The notes beneath the pieces are model-generated. The model had not been told where the DNA came from and did no database searches. It was given only the letters and a program-made list of their open reading frames with translations. A program made the translations under genes and the position numbers. This document shows, piece after piece, positions 63,143-64,000 of a stretch of DNA of 64,000 nucleotides. Where the stretch lies: contig CM119264.1 in assembly GCA_051294375.1 (NCBI GenBank), forward strand, positions 11,445,832 to 11,509,831, given 5' to 3'. Within the stretch, counting starts at the first letter, position 1; each line of letters opens with the position of its first letter. The stretch comes from Paraspadella gotoi (lineage: Eukaryota; Chaetognatha).

Positions 63143-64000
63143 AAATTACGCATCGCATTCGTGCGTGTTATCATTTTGTTATCGCAACATCGGGTTTTTA
63201 TTCGTTCTTTCTTCTCGTCACTCTCTCTTTATTTTTATTTTTCTTTCTTTCTTTCTATTCTTTCTTTCTATTCTTCTTTCCTTTCTATTCTTTCTTTCCT
63301 TTCTATTCTCTCTGTCCTTTCTATTCTTTCTGTCCTTTCTATTTCTTTCTTTTTCTATTCTTTCTTTCCTTTCTATTCGTTCTTTCCTTTCTTTCTTCTC
63401 TTTCCTTTCTTCCTTTCTATCCTTTCTTTCCTTTCTATTCTTTCTTTTCATTTCTATTCTTTCTTTCCTTTCTATTTCTTTATCTTTCCTTCTATTCTTC
63501 TTCCTTTCTATTCTTTATTATATTTACTTTTCTTCTTTTTCTTTCTGTTTATAAATTAATTTTCTTTTCTCACATTTGATTTTTTAGTATCAAAAATTGT
63601 CGTCAATCCCGATTTTCTCATGCAATTGCGACGATTCTTATGCTTTTAAGATTTTTTCTTTTAGTATTGAAATTGACAAGTTTTTTTAAATGTTTTACCT
63701 AAATATGCTATCTTTGTCAAAGTTATAGGCATTAGGTAATATTATTATAGTGATATTTTCCCGAGAAAACATAAATAATCAGTTTAATGAAACTTTGATC
63801 AGGATTGTGATGGTCTTTAATTTATTATGTTTTGAAATTGTTGAAACTGAAAGAGAACCCCATAGAGATAACCCCATACCCATAACTTTATTATTATTAA
63901 CTTTTCTTATTTAAATATTCAATACAGTTAATACGGATGCCGTGAGTGTTGATAAAGAGCAAGGCGTACAAAAAGTGAAGTTCAACGTGCAAAATTTCAA
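59854..64000 (+). CDS. Small heat-shock protein with tandem alpha-crystallin domains (5' part)
   Basis: An ATP-independent chaperone of the HSP20 class. Exons 59854-59959, 60582-60657, 60734-60824, 60903-61101, 61205-61394, 61490-61684, 62485-62729 and 63928 onward (past the edge) are in phase. The N-terminus is Met-rich (ERMDRRMKEMEQQMSAM, MPMGGMNMGMQGFGG). The first alpha-crystallin domain runs from KKFKLEYNIGNFDPEEISVK to HLTPEGILVLEAPVP. The second runs from RKIKLEFNLEGFNPEDLSLR to MNADGILTVDIPVP. A third starts QKVKFNVQNF at the edge. A Ser-rich linker joins the first two. Two-domain small heat-shock proteins are typical of flatworms (Schistosoma p40). Intron retention after 62729 would end the protein at TAA 62741-62743 after two domains. 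Confidence 0.85.
61832..62085 (+). repeat. Dispersed repeat family C, copy 2
   Basis: In intron 6 of the small heat-shock gene. It starts TATGGCAACAGCCGGGTTGCCTGTGATGCC and includes CCTATGGCGCGGTTACCCTAGGACAGAGTCGCTTTGCC-like sequence, AGGACTGTAGATGGA and ACATGAGGCGGTGTGAAT, in the order seen at 42996. The intron splits the second alpha-crystallin domain. Confidence 0.7.
63028..63139. repeat. (CT)n microsatellite, two blocks
   Basis: Two CT arrays separated by a short TTCTTCCTCTT spacer, within the intron. Confidence 0.95.
63230..63540. repeat. Imperfect pyrimidine repeat (TTTCTATTCTTTCTTTCC units)
   Basis: About twenty imperfect units combining TTTC and TATTC. It is purely intronic low-complexity sequence. 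Confidence 0.85.

Larger units (their letters stand above)
62730..63927. other. Intron 7 of the small heat-shock gene
   Basis: It contains two CT arrays (63028-63139, split by a CTTCCTCTT spacer) and a TTTC/TATTC pyrimidine tract (63230-63540). The Ser/Phe-rich frames across it are low-complexity translations. Donor G/GTCAGT and acceptor ATACAG join in phase 1. Confidence 0.65.

Noticed and set aside
62938-63579. A 213-residue Ser/Leu/Phe frame
   Set aside because: It is intronic CT and TTTC repeat translation between two phase-matched exons of the heat-shock gene.

Overview
This is a draft-quality metazoan nuclear sequence: six multi-exon genes, all on the + strand, with short GT-AG introns, many CT/GA microsatellites, dispersed repeats and six runs of N. 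The gene at the right edge encodes a small heat-shock protein with at least three alpha-crystallin domains in tandem. Multi-domain small heat-shock proteins of this type (the p40/p36 antigens) are best known from flatworms, so a platyhelminth is my first guess. This is an inference; another spiralian cannot be excluded. All gene models come from splice-site phase, family recognition and comparison of the two paralogues. No transcript data were available.

From the left edge to 34.6 kb lies the 3' part of a long immunoglobulin-superfamily type I membrane protein: Ig exons, a membrane-proximal beta-sandwich domain, one transmembrane helix and a Pro/Gly-rich tail ending at 34617. Its middle (about 13-29 kb) is damaged by gaps, an imperfect direct duplication (20.7-22.1 against 28.35-29.6 kb) and an inverted copy around a gap (22.66-23.36 kb). 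I treat that part as unreliable. One of its introns (1930-10710) holds a complete nine-exon creatinase gene on the same strand. That creatinase has a presequence-like N-terminus and a Leu where the bacterial enzyme has catalytic Glu358. The same intron contains degenerate telomere-like repeats next to foldback elements that carry hammerhead-ribozyme cores, a signature of Penelope-like retroelements.

From 35.9 to 50.7 kb are two paralogues of a protein family I cannot name. Each has an N-myristoylation-like start, four internal repeat units and a C-terminal PPxY tail. A Golgi-type membrane sulfotransferase gene lies between them. A 4.6 kb repeat-rich interval (minisatellite, GA-rich complex satellite, dispersed repeats) separates the sulfotransferase from the second paralogue. 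From 51.3 to 56.7 kb is an endophilin-like N-BAR/SH3 protein with a long disordered insert. From 59.85 kb to the right edge is the small heat-shock protein gene, which continues past the window.

The genes do not form an obvious pathway. The link I can support is local duplication, giving the two PPxY-tailed paralogues. The stronger leads are the nested, active-site-altered creatinase, the hammerhead/telomere-repeat block beside it, the unnamed paralogue family, and two GC-AG introns.
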